Shown: positions 1 to 8,054 of the stretch, in pieces
How the letters are laid out: every line of letters starts with the position of its first letter
Numbering within the stretch: position 1 is the first letter of the stretch
DNA from: Pseudomonadota bacterium
GTDB taxonomy: Bacteria > Pseudomonadota > Gammaproteobacteria > Burkholderiales > Gallionellaceae
Direction of reading: 5' to 3'
DNA length: 45,788 nucleotides
Assembly: GCA_021822115.1 (NCBI GenBank)
Contig: JAJZSA010000012.1
Location: forward strand, 1-45,788
Notes under the pieces: model-generated
The model's input: only the letters and a program-made list of their open reading frames with translations
What the model was told of the DNA's origin: nothing
The model's database searches: none
Translations under genes and position numbers: made by a program

Positions 1-1158
1 CACGATCATGATGGGTTCGATCTGTGCGGAGAGGGTCTTGATCTCGTACTCCACTTCTTGCTCGTACATGCCGGCGACTTCGAACATGAGTCCATCCATG
101 TCGCCCGTCTCTTCACCCACGGCGATCATCTGCAACACGGTGGGGTTGAACACGCCGGTGGCATTGGCCGTGCGCAGGATGCTCTCGCCGCGCTCGACGC
201 CGTCGCGCATCTGCTCCACCTTGCCGCGCATGTATTCGTTGTCCACCACCATGCCCACGGTGTTCAGTCCCTGCACGATGGGGATGCCGCTCTTGAACGA
301 CAGCGCCAGGCTGCGCGCGAAACGCGCCAGCGTGCCTTTCATGATGATCTTGCCGGCGATGGGCAATTGCAATTTGTAGCGGTCCCACTTGTAGCGGCCG
401 TCCGTCGTGTTGATCCAGGCGCGGAACGCCACGATGGCACCGGCCACCATGGCCAGCAACAAGGCCCAGTAACTCACCATGAAGTTGGAGAAACCGAGCA
501 GCAGCCTGGTCATCAGCGGCAGTTCGGCGTGGAAACCGGCGAACACCTTGGCGAAGGCCGGGATCACGAAGATGTTGACGATGACGATGGCGATGGCCAT
601 GGCGACGACCACGAACATGGGGTAGCGGATCGCCGATTTGACGCGCTCGCGCATGTCCTTCTCGAATTCCAGATGCTCGTACAGACGCAGGAAGGTCTGG
701 TCGAGCATGCCGGTCATCTCACCCACCTGCACCATGCTCAGGTAGAACGGCGAGAACACCTTGGGATGACGGCGCATCGCGGTGGACAGCTCGCGCCCGC
801 TATCCAGACTCTCGCGCAAATCTTGCAACATGGCAGCGAAAGCCGGGTTCTGCGTGGATTCCTGCAAGCCGGCCAGCGCACGCATGATGGGCACGCCGGA
901 TTTGAGCAAGGTATACATCTGGCGACTGAACAGCATCAGCTCCAGCGGAGAGACCTTGGTCTCCCGCGTCAACTTCTGCCACAGCGAGATCGAGCTGGCT
1001 TGCGTGGAGCGGCTGCTGCGCGTCAGCTTGATCTCGGTCGGGGTGATGCCGGTGTTCAGCAACTGATCGGCGATGGCACCGCTGTCGACTCCTTCCAGCG
1101 TGCCCTGCACCAGTTCGCCACCGCGATTGCTGCGCCCCTTGTAGGAGTAGACCGCCAC
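1..1158 (-). CDS. mshG: MSHA/type II secretion inner-membrane platform protein (GspF/PilC family), 3' end cut
   Basis: This is a polytopic inner-membrane platform protein that couples the cytoplasmic ATPase to pseudopilus or pilus assembly. About 386 residues are visible, and the C-terminal tail (probably about 20 residues) lies beyond base 1. Two GspF domains can be read: the first holds a QMYTLLKSGVPIMRAL-type helix, the second ARFARSLALSFKSGIPIVQ. Each is followed by membrane segments (FVVVAMAIAIVIVNIFVIP; SYWALLLAMVAGAIVAF). The start is GTG at 1158, because the mshE stop codon overlaps just upstream (TGAGGTG) and the N-terminus MAVYSYKGR matches the family. Close linkage to an MshEN-bearing ATPase favours the MSHA branch over a general type II secretion system. 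PilC is the alternative. Confidence 0.85.
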   Translation of the reverse strand, partial: MAVYSYKGRSNRGGELVQGTLEGVDSGAIADQLLNTGITPTEIKLTRSSRSTQASSISLWQKLTRETKVSPLELMLFSRQMYTLLKSGVPIMRALAGLQESTQNPAFAAMLQDLRESLDSGRELSTAMRRHPKVFSPFYLSMVQVGEMTGMLDQTFLRLYEHLEFEKDMRERVKSAIRYPMFVVVAMAIAIVIVNIFVIPAFAKVFAGFHAELPLMTRLLLGFSNFMVSYWALLLAMVAGAIVAFRAWINTTDGRYKWDRYKLQLPIAGKIIMKGTLARFARSLALSFKSGIPIVQGLNTVGMVVDNEYMRGKVEQMRDGVERGESILRTANATGVFNPTVLQMIAVGEETGDMDGLMFEVAGMYEQEVEYEIKTLSAQIEPIMIV

Positions 1159-1159
1159 C

Positions 1160-2863
1160 TCAATCCTCGACCTGGTTGCTGATGCGCATCACCTCGGCGA
1201 TGCTGGTGCGACCGGCACGCATCTCGGCCAGCGCGGCATCGAGCAAGGTGCGTCCCTTCAGGTGATCGCGCGCCGCCTGCATGAAGTGGGTGTTCTCGGC
1301 GTGCGCGGCGGCATCCACCAGGTCTTGCGTCATCTCCAGCATCTCATACACACCCATGCGGCCATGGTAACCGGTGCCATTGCAATGCGAGCAGCCGCGG
1401 CCATGCACCAGTTCGCCCCAGTCGCCGCGCGCCACGCCTTCCGCCTGCAACCATTCCGCCTCTTGCGGCGTGGGCTGATGCACTTCGCGGCAGCTCTCGC
1501 ACACGCGCCGCAACAGGCGCTGCGCCAGCACACACTGCACCGAGGAAGCCACCATGTATTTCGGCACCTCCATATCCACCAGACGGAACAAGGTGCCGGC
1601 GGAATCGCGCGTGTGCAGGGTGGAGAACACCAGGTGGCCGGTCATGGCGGCGCGCATGCCGATCTGCGCCGTCTCGGCATCGCGCATCTCACCGATCAGG
1701 ATCACGTCGGGGTCCTGACGCAAGGCGGAGCGCAACACCTTCGAGAAGGTAAGATCGATCTTCTCGTTGACCTGCACCTGATTGATGCCGGGCAGGCGAT
1801 ATTCCACCGGGTCTTCCACGGTGATGATCTTCTGGTCAATGGTGTTGATCTCGGCCAGTGCGGCATACAGCGTTGTGGTCTTACCGGAACCGGTGGGTCC
1901 GGTGACCAGCACCATGCCGTTGCTGCGCTGGATGATCTCGCGGAAGCGTTTGAGCATGGCCGGCGGCATGCCGAGTTTGTCCAGCGTGAGGAAACTGCCG
2001 CTCTGGTTGAGCAGACGCATCACCACCGATTCGCCGTATTGCGTGGGCATGGTGGAGATACGCACGTCCACCGCCTGTTCGCGCACGCGCACGTTGAAAC
2101 GCCCGTCCTGCGGCAGACGCTTCTCGGAGATGTCGAGGCCGGACATCAGTTTCAGACGCAGCGAGATGGCGCTGGCGATCTTGTTGTCGGCTTCGGTCTG
2201 CAAGTGCAGGGCACCGTCGATACGAAAGCGGATCTGCAAGCGCGTTTCCTGCGGTTCGATGTGCACGTCGGACGCGCCGACCTGCACCGCATCCTCGAAC
2301 ATCGTCTGCAGCAGTTTGACCACCGGCGCATCCTCGCCGCCGACGGTGTCGCTCAGTGCGCCGAAGTCGATGTAGCCCTCGCCCAGATCTTCGGACACCT
2401 CGCGCGCCAGACCGCTGATCTCGTCGGTGCGGCGATAGACGCGGTCGATGGTCTCCAGCAGTTGACCCTCGGTGACCACCGCCAGATCGATGTCGCGCTT
2501 GAGGATGCGCGCGATCTCGTCGAAGGCGAACAGATCGGTGGGATCGGTCATGCCGATGAGGATGGCGCCATTGCGCTCTTCCAGCGCCAGAGCACGGAAA
2601 CGCCGCGCCTGGTTCTCGGGCAGGCGACGCACCACTTCGAGGTTGGGGTTGTAGTACTTCAGGTTGATGTAGGGGATGTTGAGCTGTTTGGCCAACGCTT
2701 CCGAGATCTGGTCTTCGCTGATGAAGCCGTTGTCGACCAGCACGCGCCCCAGCTTGCGTCCGCTGCGCTTCTGTTGTTCCAGCACGAACTGCAATTGCTC
2801 GTTGGAGATGAGTTTTTGCTGCACCAGCAGATCGCCGAGGCGGATTTTTTCCGGACGCGCCAT
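1160..2863 (-). CDS. mshE: MSHA biogenesis ATPase MshE (GspE/PilB family) with c-di-GMP-binding N-domain
   Basis: This is a hexameric cytoplasmic ATPase that powers pilus extension or secretion; 567 residues. The N-terminus carries two tandem MshEN-type motifs of 24 residues (about 8-31, starting RLGDLLV, and 37-60, starting KLGRVLV), the c-di-GMP-binding signature of this family. Motif I has Lys17 where Gly is usual. A Walker A box GPTGSGKT lies at 322-329, a Walker B DVILIGE at 386-392, and a zinc-type tetracysteine uses C455/C458 and C491/C494. I chose ATG 2863 because AGGGGG lies just upstream and because MARPEKIRLG aligns with the family; an in-frame extension to 2911 exists. Its stop overlaps the mshG start region. 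The role is well supported, and c-di-GMP control is inferred from family knowledge. Confidence 0.9.
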   Translation of the reverse strand: MARPEKIRLGDLLVQQKLISNEQLQFVLEQQKRSGRKLGRVLVDNGFISEDQISEALAKQLNIPYINLKYYNPNLEVVRRLPENQARRFRALALEERNGAILIGMTDPTDLFAFDEIARILKRDIDLAVVTEGQLLETIDRVYRRTDEISGLAREVSEDLGEGYIDFGALSDTVGGEDAPVVKLLQTMFEDAVQVGASDVHIEPQETRLQIRFRIDGALHLQTEADNKIASAISLRLKLMSGLDISEKRLPQDGRFNVRVREQAVDVRISTMPTQYGESVVMRLLNQSGSFLTLDKLGMPPAMLKRFREIIQRSNGMVLVTGPTGSGKTTTLYAALAEINTIDQKIITVEDPVEYRLPGINQVQVNEKIDLTFSKVLRSALRQDPDVILIGEMRDAETAQIGMRAAMTGHLVFSTLHTRDSAGTLFRLVDMEVPKYMVASSVQCVLAQRLLRRVCESCREVHQPTPQEAEWLQAEGVARGDWGELVHGRGCSHCNGTGYHGRMGVYEMLEMTQDLVDAAAHAENTHFMQAARDHLKGRTLLDAALAEMRAGRTSIAEVMRISNQVED

Positions 2864-2969
2864 AATTCCCCCTGATGAAAAGCGCAGCGCACGCCGCGAC
2901 GCGCTCTGCAAACGGAACGGAAGTTAGCCGTTTTCCCTATATCTGACAAGACGTTTCAAGACATTTCGC

Positions 2970-3440
2970 ATGTTCCACATCATTCTGTTCCAACCGGAGA
3001 TACCGCCCAATACCGGCAACGTCATCCGCCTGTGCGCGAACACCGGTTCGCGTCTGCACCTCATCCGTCCGCTCGGTTTCGCGCTGGATGACAAACAGCT
3101 GCGCCGCGCCGGGCTGGACTATCACGAATATGCCGAGATGCAGGTGCATGACGATCTGACGCGATGCCTGGAGGTGCTGGCTCGCCCGCGCTTGTTCGCA
3201 CTGACCACCAAAGGTCAGCGCTCACCTTACGAGGTAGCATTCAAGGATGGGGATGCGCTGCTGTTCGGGCCGGAGAGCCGGGGGCTGCCGCCCGAGGTGC
3301 TGGCCGAGGTGACCGCAGAGCAGCGTTTGCGTCTGCCGATGTGTCCAGGCAACCGCAGCCTGAACCTGTCCAACGCGGTGGCGGTGACCGTGTTCGAAGC
3401 TTGGCGGCAATGCGGCTTCGACGGCGCGCCGCTCAGTTGA
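2970..3440 (+). CDS. trmL: tRNA (cytidine/uridine-34-2'-O)-methyltransferase TrmL
   Basis: This SPOUT-family enzyme methylates the ribose of the wobble nucleotide of tRNA-Leu isoacceptors, using S-adenosylmethionine. It has 156 residues, the usual length for the short TrmL class without an RNA-binding extension. Visible hallmarks are the N-terminal [20 protein letters not shown], the central [11 protein letters not shown], and the C-terminal knot segment with [19 protein letters not shown]. It stands alone on this strand, diverging from mshE (promoters must lie in 2864-2969) and converging on gpsA with an 8-base overlap of the 3' ends. In E. coli trmL (yibK) also lies beside the cysE-gpsA-secB-grxC-yibN cluster, so the neighbourhood is conserved. 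Confidence 0.95.
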   Translation: MFHIILFQPEIPPNTGNVIRLCANTGSRLHLIRPLGFALDDKQLRRAGLDYHEYAEMQVHDDLTRCLEVLARPRLFALTTKGQRSPYEVAFKDGDALLFGPESRGLPPEVLAEVTAEQRLRLPMCPGNRSLNLSNAVAVTVFEAWRQCGFDGAPLS

Positions 3441-4449
3441 TGAGGGGATGCTTGCCGGTAGCCGCGAACTCTTCGCCCGGCGCACGACTGAGCAAGGCTT
3501 CCACCGCCTTGTCGGCATCCAGACCTTCGTACAGCACGCGATAGACCGCCTGACAGATCGGCATCTCCGCGCCATAACGCTGCGCCACCCGCTGTACCTC
3601 GCGCGCGGTATAGACGCCTTCCGCGACATGTCCGAGTTCCTTGAGGATGCTGGGCAGCGAACGATGCTGGGCGAGCAGCATACCGACCTGACGGTTGCGC
3701 GACAGATCGCCGGTACAGGTGAGGATGAGGTCGCCCACGCCGGATAGGCCGCCCAGCGTCTCGGCCTTGCCGCCCATGGCCAGCCCGAGACGGGTCATCT
3801 CGGCCAGTCCGCGCGTGAGCAGCGCGGCGCGTGCATTCAAGCCCATGTGCATGCCGTCGCTGATGCCGGCGGCGATGGCGAGCACGTTCTTGATGGCACC
3901 GCCGATCTCGACACCCACCACATCGGTGCTGGAATAGATGCGCAGACGCGGATGGTGCAGCGCCTTGGCCGTGCGTTGCGCGAAGGCGCCATCGACAGAG
4001 GCCAGGGTCAATGCGGTCGGCAGACCGCGTGCCACTTCCTGCGCGAAGCTGGGGCCGGTCAAGGCGCCGCGCGGGAATTCCGCCGGCAGGATCTCCTCTA
4101 CGATCTGATGCGGCAACAGCGAGGTCTCCAGTTCGAAGCCCTTGCACAACCACACCACGCCGACCGGCGCCGGCAGATGGGCGATCTGTTGCAGGGTAAC
4201 GCGCAGACCGGACACCGGCACCGCCACCACCACCAGTTCTGCGGTGCACATGGCCGCCTGCAAGTCATGCTCCAGCAGCAGGTGCTCCGGCAGCTCGGCA
4301 TCCGGCAGATAGCGCCGGTTGCGCCGCGTGCTGCGCATCGCCGCGACCTGCTCGGCATCGCGCGCCCACAAGGTGACCTGATGACGCGCCACCAGGCTGA
4401 TGGCCAGTGCCGTGCCCCAGGCGCCCGCGCCGAGTATCGCGATGTTCAT
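3433..4449 (-). CDS. gpsA: NAD(P)-dependent glycerol-3-phosphate dehydrogenase
   Basis: GpsA reduces dihydroxyacetone phosphate to sn-glycerol-3-phosphate, the backbone for phospholipid synthesis, in the cytosol. It has 338 residues, a normal length. The Rossmann dinucleotide motif [10 protein letters not shown] is at residues 7-16. Other family segments are CKGFE, the [17 protein letters not shown] stretch, and the catalytic-lysine region [16 protein letters not shown] 4449 is chosen because the Rossmann fold starts directly there; the reading frame stays open upstream, but that stretch overlaps the SH3 gene and looks unrelated. It is the last gene of the yibN-grxC-secB-SH3-gpsA run, two bases after the SH3 gene, and its 3' end overlaps trmL. 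Confidence 0.96.
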   Translation of the reverse strand: MNIAILGAGAWGTALAISLVARHQVTLWARDAEQVAAMRSTRRNRRYLPDAELPEHLLLEHDLQAAMCTAELVVVAVPVSGLRVTLQQIAHLPAPVGVVWLCKGFELETSLLPHQIVEEILPAEFPRGALTGPSFAQEVARGLPTALTLASVDGAFAQRTAKALHHPRLRIYSSTDVVGVEIGGAIKNVLAIAAGISDGMHMGLNARAALLTRGLAEMTRLGLAMGGKAETLGGLSGVGDLILTCTGDLSRNRQVGMLLAQHRSLPSILKELGHVAEGVYTAREVQRVAQRYGAEMPICQAVYRVLYEGLDADKAVEALLSRAPGEEFAATGKHPLIN

Positions 4450-4451
4450 GC

Positions 4452-4883
4452 TCACTCTCCCCACACGTCGGACGCGCGGATATAACCGGTGGAACCGTCG
4501 CGGTGTTTGACCTTGACCCAGCTGCCGGTGTTGCCCAGCCACTCCAGACCGAGCTGGCGTGGCGCGACGAAGACCACCGGCGAGCGGTCGGTCCAGCTGC
4601 TGTAGACCTTGGCCACTTGCGCTGTGACCACGACATAGCGCTTGCTGCTCAGATGGCGCTTCTCAATCCAGAACACCTTGCCGGTGGAATCGCGCGCCTT
4701 GACCCAGGCTTCCAGCACCACCATCTGCTGCAAGGGCAGGTAGCGCGTAGCCACGTAGAGTTTCTTCGCCTTGAGCGAATTGGCGTCGTACAGGATGGCC
4801 GGCTCCGCGACCGACACGAAGTCATCGGCCTGTGCACCGAAGCACAGGCCGGACAACAGCCACGTCGCCAGCAAACGCCTCAT
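4452..4883 (-). CDS. Exported SH3-domain protein
   Basis: This is a small secreted or periplasmic protein of 143 residues. A signal peptide is clear: basic MRR, a hydrophobic stretch, then a cut after about residue 19 (FGAQA/DD). The rest resembles two bacterial SH3-like modules. The second holds the typical GLEWLGNTGSWVKVKHRDG and TGYIRASDVWGE, common in proteins that contact peptidoglycan. I know no specific function. The gene overlaps the secB stop (ATGA) and sits two bases before gpsA, so it is translated as part of this operon. In E. coli the secB-gpsA junction has no such gene. Confidence 0.8.
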   Translation of the reverse strand: MRRLLATWLLSGLCFGAQADDFVSVAEPAILYDANSLKAKKLYVATRYLPLQQMVVLEAWVKARDSTGKVFWIEKRHLSSKRYVVVTAQVAKVYSSWTDRSPVVFVAPRQLGLEWLGNTGSWVKVKHRDGSTGYIRASDVWGE

Positions 4884-5368
4884 CAGTGCTTGGTGGCGGC
4901 AGCCTCGGCTTGCGCCTGGGCTTGCTGCTTCTGCTGCTGGTAGAGCACGTCGAAGTTGATGGGATTGAGCAGCACCGGCGCGAAACCGCCGCGCACGGCG
5001 AGGTCGGACACCACTTCACGCAGATAGGGATAGAGGATGTTCGGGCACATCACGGCGAGGATGCCTTCCATCTCTTCCTGCGGCATGTTGCGCACCTGGA
5101 AGATGCCGGCTTGCTTGGCTTCGATCAGGAACATGACCTGATCCTTCTCCGGCAGCTTGGCGGTGACGGTGACCATCACCTCGACATCGAACACGCCCTC
5201 TTCCAGTTGCCCGGCCTTGGTCTGCAATTGCAGGTCGATCTGCGGATTCTCGCGCACCAGGAACACGGCCGGCGCATTGGGGATCTCCAGCGACAGGTCC
5301 TTCACATACAGCTTCTCGATGTTGAAGATGGGCGCGGTGTTCTGTTGGGCGGATGTGTTATCGGTCAT
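4883..5368 (-). CDS. secB: Protein-export chaperone SecB
   Basis: SecB is a cytosolic tetrameric chaperone that keeps precursor proteins unfolded and passes them to SecA. It has 161 residues, the usual size. Recognisable family segments are FNIEKLYVKDLSLEIPNAP near the N-terminus and the conserved middle and end LCPNILYPYLREVVSDLAVRGGF-type region (here MCPNILYPYLREVVSDLAV followed by GGFAPVLLNPINFDVLY). The C-terminus is rich in Gln/Ala. It is co-transcribed with grxC upstream (21 bases) and the SH3 gene downstream (ATGA overlap). The order rhodanese-grxC-secB-gpsA matches the E. coli yibN-grxC-secB-gpsA operon. Confidence 0.97.
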   Translation of the reverse strand: MTDNTSAQQNTAPIFNIEKLYVKDLSLEIPNAPAVFLVRENPQIDLQLQTKAGQLEEGVFDVEVMVTVTAKLPEKDQVMFLIEAKQAGIFQVRNMPQEEMEGILAVMCPNILYPYLREVVSDLAVRGGFAPVLLNPINFDVLYQQQKQQAQAQAEAAATKH

Positions 5369-5389
5369 TTCTCTTCCTTGAGCGGTTCG

Positions 5390-5644
5390 TTATTTGAGCA
5401 ACGGCAGCAGCCCGCCGGCACGGTCCAGCGCGGCCAGGTCATCGAAACCACCGATGTGGCGGTCATCGATGAAGATCTGCGGCACGGTGCGGCGGCCGCT
5501 GCGCGCCTCCATGATGGGGCGCTGTTCCGGTTGCAGGTCGATGCGGATCTTGTCGATCTGCGCCACGCCACGTTGTTTGAGCAGGCGCTCCGCATTCACG
5601 CAGTAGGGACAGACCTCGGTGCAATACATCACGATATGGGCCAT
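5390..5644 (-). CDS. grxC: Glutaredoxin 3 (GrxC)
   Basis: This is a dithiol glutaredoxin that reduces protein and low-molecular-weight disulfides with glutathione. It has 84 residues. The active site is CPYC near residue 12, followed by the glutathione-binding TVPQIFID (cis-proline loop) and GGFDDLAAL. ATG 5644 gives the exact family N-terminus MAHIVMYCTE; the longer in-frame extension upstream would overlap the rhodanese gene and is not glutaredoxin-like. The gene lies eight bases after the rhodanese stop and 21 bases before secB, so it is part of the same operon. Confidence 0.95.
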   Translation of the reverse strand: MAHIVMYCTEVCPYCVNAERLLKQRGVAQIDKIRIDLQPEQRPIMEARSGRRTVPQIFIDDRHIGGFDDLAALDRAGGLLPLLK

Positions 5645-5652
5645 GCTCGCTC

Positions 5653-6069
5653 CTACTTCTTTTTCTGCAACGGCAGCTTGGCTTTCTGCCAGGCCAGCAC
5701 GCCGCCAGTCAGCAGATAGGTCTTGGCGAACCCTTGCTTGCCCAGCCAGGAAGCAATGGGCGTGGCACGATTGCCACTGCGACACACAACGATGATCGGC
5801 TTGTCGCGATAGCGCTCCAGCTCGCCCACGCGATCCTTCAGCTTGCCGGCGGGGATCAGGCGACTGTTGATGATGTGGCCGCCGTCGTATTCGCTCTGCT
5901 CCCGCACATCCAGCAAGAAAGCATCCTCGCGGTTGATCAGGTTCATGGCCTGTGCGGTGTCCACTTCCTTGATGCCCAGGATGCGATTGCCGAAATAACT
6001 CCAGAACAGCATGTAGCCGCTGATCAGGGCGATCGAAACGGTGAACAGGTTATCGAGCAGGAAGTGCAC
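5653..6069 (-). CDS. Membrane-anchored rhodanese-like protein (YibN type)
   Basis: This 138-residue protein has one N-terminal membrane anchor (about residues 8-26) and a cytoplasmic rhodanese domain. The active-site loop reads CRSGNRA, with the catalytic cysteine of a sulfurtransferase, so it can carry persulfide sulfur; the acceptor is unknown. I prefer the GTG start at 6069: a GAGGAG lies seven bases upstream and the resulting MHFLLDN start suits the family. An upstream ATG at 6084 has a weaker ribosome site. The start overlaps the end of the PglL-like gene by 20 bases. It heads the yibN-grxC-secB-gpsA run. Its nearness to a BigR-like regulator and DUF2892 makes a sulfane-sulfur role attractive but unproven. 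Confidence 0.88.
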   Translation of the reverse strand: MHFLLDNLFTVSIALISGYMLFWSYFGNRILGIKEVDTAQAMNLINREDAFLLDVREQSEYDGGHIINSRLIPAGKLKDRVGELERYRDKPIIVVCRSGNRATPIASWLGKQGFAKTYLLTGGVLAWQKAKLPLQKKK

Positions 6070-7828
6070 GTTGATACTCCTCATAATTCCGGGCCGCAGA
6101 TTCTAGCAGAGGCTGCATCTGCGCGGGATGCCGCGCAGCCAATGCCTGCATTTCGCCGAGTGCCGCCGGGTAAGCCATCGGATAACACCACACCGCCCTG
6201 ACCACCTGCGCCTTGGCCTGCTCGGCAGCGCCGGACAGGGCCAGCAGCATGGCCTGATGGTAGCTGGTGGTCCCGGTAGGGATGTAGCGCAGCGCGCGGG
6301 TGTTGAGCGCCAGCTTGTCGGCCAGGCGCTCCTCGTCCGGCGCCATCATGTGCGCGATGAACAGCTCGGCATAGCCGTTGAACAAGGGATAGTCGAGCAC
6401 CGCCAACAGTTCGTCGCGCGCCTGTTCGGCCTGTCCGGCAGCACTGCGATAGACCATGGAACGCTCCAGATGCCGATAGGCCTGCCACGCGTTCCACAAC
6501 GACAGCGCCCCCATGACCAGGATGACGGCCAGCGTCATGCGGCCGACACGCTGCAATTCGAGACGGTAAACCTGCCCATCCAGCGCCCCGAGCAGGATGG
6601 CGGCGATCCCGATGAAATATTGGTACCACAACGGATATTCGAGCAGCGAATGGATAGCCAGCACCAGCAACAAGGCAAGCGCCCACCAGCGTTCTAGGGC
6701 ATGTTCTTCGCTACGCCGCAGCGCATGCCGCGCCCATAAGCCCAAGGGGATGCACAACGCCAGCAACCCGGCCAGCCCGCCTTCGGCGGCGAGCTGCATC
6801 ACGATGTTGTGCGCGTTGTTGTACAAACCCACCACCAAGGGATCGCGCAATTCGCTGGCCAATTGCAGATGCTGGTAGGCGAACTGGCCGAAGCCCGTCC
6901 CCAGCAGCGGGGCGCCGGCGAACATCAGCACCGCTTCGCGCCACAGATGCAGACGCACGCTGCTGGTCCCTGCCTGACTGAATAGCCGGTCGCTGGCACT
7001 CACCGCACCGGTGCTGCCCTGCAACCAGGGCAGCTGCACCACGCCATGCATCAGGATGTACGCGACGCACAACCAGGCGACGTAGCGCAACATCGGACGC
7101 AACACCGGCAAGCGCCGCTGCCACCACCAAACCAGCGCCAACGCGCCCAACAGATACAACGCACCGCTGCGCGAGCCGGACAGCACCAGCACGAACAGCA
7201 ACGGCAGCGCTAGCAACGCGACCTGCCAGCGGCGCATGGCGAAGCGCTGCCACAGCAAGCCCAGCGAGAACAGCCCCAGCGCAACATAATTGGCGAAATG
7301 GTTGGGCTGCGCGATGTTGCCAAACACCTGTTGCGTCACTTTCACCGTGACCACCGGGTCGAGGAAGGTATGCCAGCGGTAGTGCTGCAATACACCGGCC
7401 AAGGCGTTCAGTTCGGCGCCGACCAGCAGGCATGCCGCCAGCACCGTCGCCAGCAGCGGCCAGCCCAACTCCTCGCGCAGACGGGCGCCCAGCATCATCA
7501 GCAAGGCAGCGAACATCAGGTACAACGACAACAGCAACACCTGATCGAAGTGGACGACACCACCGAGCAGATACTGCACCAGCATCAGCAGCATCAGCCC
7601 AACCGGCAGCAATACGATGCCGGGCACTTGCGGTGCTTGCCAGTAACGCTGCGTCAGCAGCAACGGCAAGGCACCCAGCCCGAGCACCGCCGCCCCCCAT
7701 TCCTGATAGAAGGTGGTGATGGGATAAGCATGGTGGTAATACAAAAAAGGCAAGACCCACATCAGGCCGACCAGGGCCAGACTGATGTGGGTCATGCGCA
7801 GAGAGGGACTATGTTCTGGTTTCAGCAA
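6050..7828 (-). CDS. Wzy/PglL-family membrane O-oligosaccharyltransferase or O-antigen ligase
   Basis: This is a polytopic inner-membrane protein of about 592 residues with roughly a dozen hydrophobic segments and a soluble C-terminal helical tail of about 140 residues. The Wzy_C core is visible in the large periplasmic loop (GTGFGQFAYQH, then NNAHNIVMQLAAEGG), the signature of ligases that move lipid-linked glycans to pilins (PglL/PilO) or to lipid A (WaaL). The extended C-terminal tail favours the PglL class, and the pilus genes at the left edge offer a possible acceptor, but the substrate is not shown by sequence. The listed start is TTG 7828, overlapping the DUF2892 stop. ATG 7795 (MTHISLAL) is an equally possible start; neither has a strong ribosome site. 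Confidence 0.8.
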   Translation of the reverse strand: MLKPEHSPSLRMTHISLALVGLMWVLPFLYYHHAYPITTFYQEWGAAVLGLGALPLLLTQRYWQAPQVPGIVLLPVGLMLLMLVQYLLGGVVHFDQVLLLSLYLMFAALLMMLGARLREELGWPLLATVLAACLLVGAELNALAGVLQHYRWHTFLDPVVTVKVTQQVFGNIAQPNHFANYVALGLFSLGLLWQRFAMRRWQVALLALPLLFVLVLSGSRSGALYLLGALALVWWWQRRLPVLRPMLRYVAWLCVAYILMHGVVQLPWLQGSTGAVSASDRLFSQAGTSSVRLHLWREAVLMFAGAPLLGTGFGQFAYQHLQLASELRDPLVVGLYNNAHNIVMQLAAEGGLAGLLALCIPLGLWARHALRRSEEHALERWWALALLLVLAIHSLLEYPLWYQYFIGIAAILLGALDGQVYRLELQRVGRMTLAVILVMGALSLWNAWQAYRHLERSMVYRSAAGQAEQARDELLAVLDYPLFNGYAELFIAHMMAPDEERLADKLALNTRALRYIPTGTTSYHQAMLLALSGAAEQAKAQVVRAVWCYPMAYPAALGEMQALAARHPAQMQPLLESAARNYEEYQRALPAR

Positions 7829-8031
7829 GAACCTTTGACGCCGAGTTTGGCCAGGATGTTATTCAAGGGGCAGAACTGCGTGAAGCCGCTCTGGAACAGG
7901 TTCAGGCCGACGAAGGCGGTGAACAGCAGGAAGTATTCGCTGACGAACAGCGGACTGGCCTGCGCACCCAGTGCAAGCGACAGCAGCACAAAGAAACCGG
8001 CGACGATACGGACGATACGTTCTGCATTCAT
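7822..8031 (-). CDS. Small DUF2892 (YgaP transmembrane-like) inner-membrane protein
   Basis: This 69-residue protein has two hydrophobic helices (about 7-27 and 32-50) and a tail with the phrase FCPLNNILAKLGVKG, typical of the YgaP_TM/DUF2892 family. In YgaP proper, this transmembrane unit is fused to a rhodanese; here it stands alone, with a separate anchored rhodanese 1.8 kb downstream. It follows the RND pump gene by 23 bases and is probably in the same transcript as the BigR-like-controlled adaptor and pump. DUF2892 proteins often occur in sulfide-responsive operons. The biochemical role is unknown. Confidence 0.8.
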   Translation of the reverse strand: MNAERIVRIVAGFFVLLSLALGAQASPLFVSEYFLLFTAFVGLNLFQSGFTQFCPLNNILAKLGVKGSC

Positions 8032-8054
8032 TTCATGACTCCTTCAGATTCAGT

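Noticed and set aside
58..1182. Long plus-strand frame of 374 codons opposite mshG
   Set aside because: Its product is His/Gln/Asp-rich and family-less, a typical antisense shadow of a GC-rich gene; the minus strand encodes a clear GspF protein.
1262..2875. 537-codon plus-strand frame opposite mshE
   Set aside because: Low-complexity shadow composition and no ribosome site; mshE is unmistakable on the other strand.
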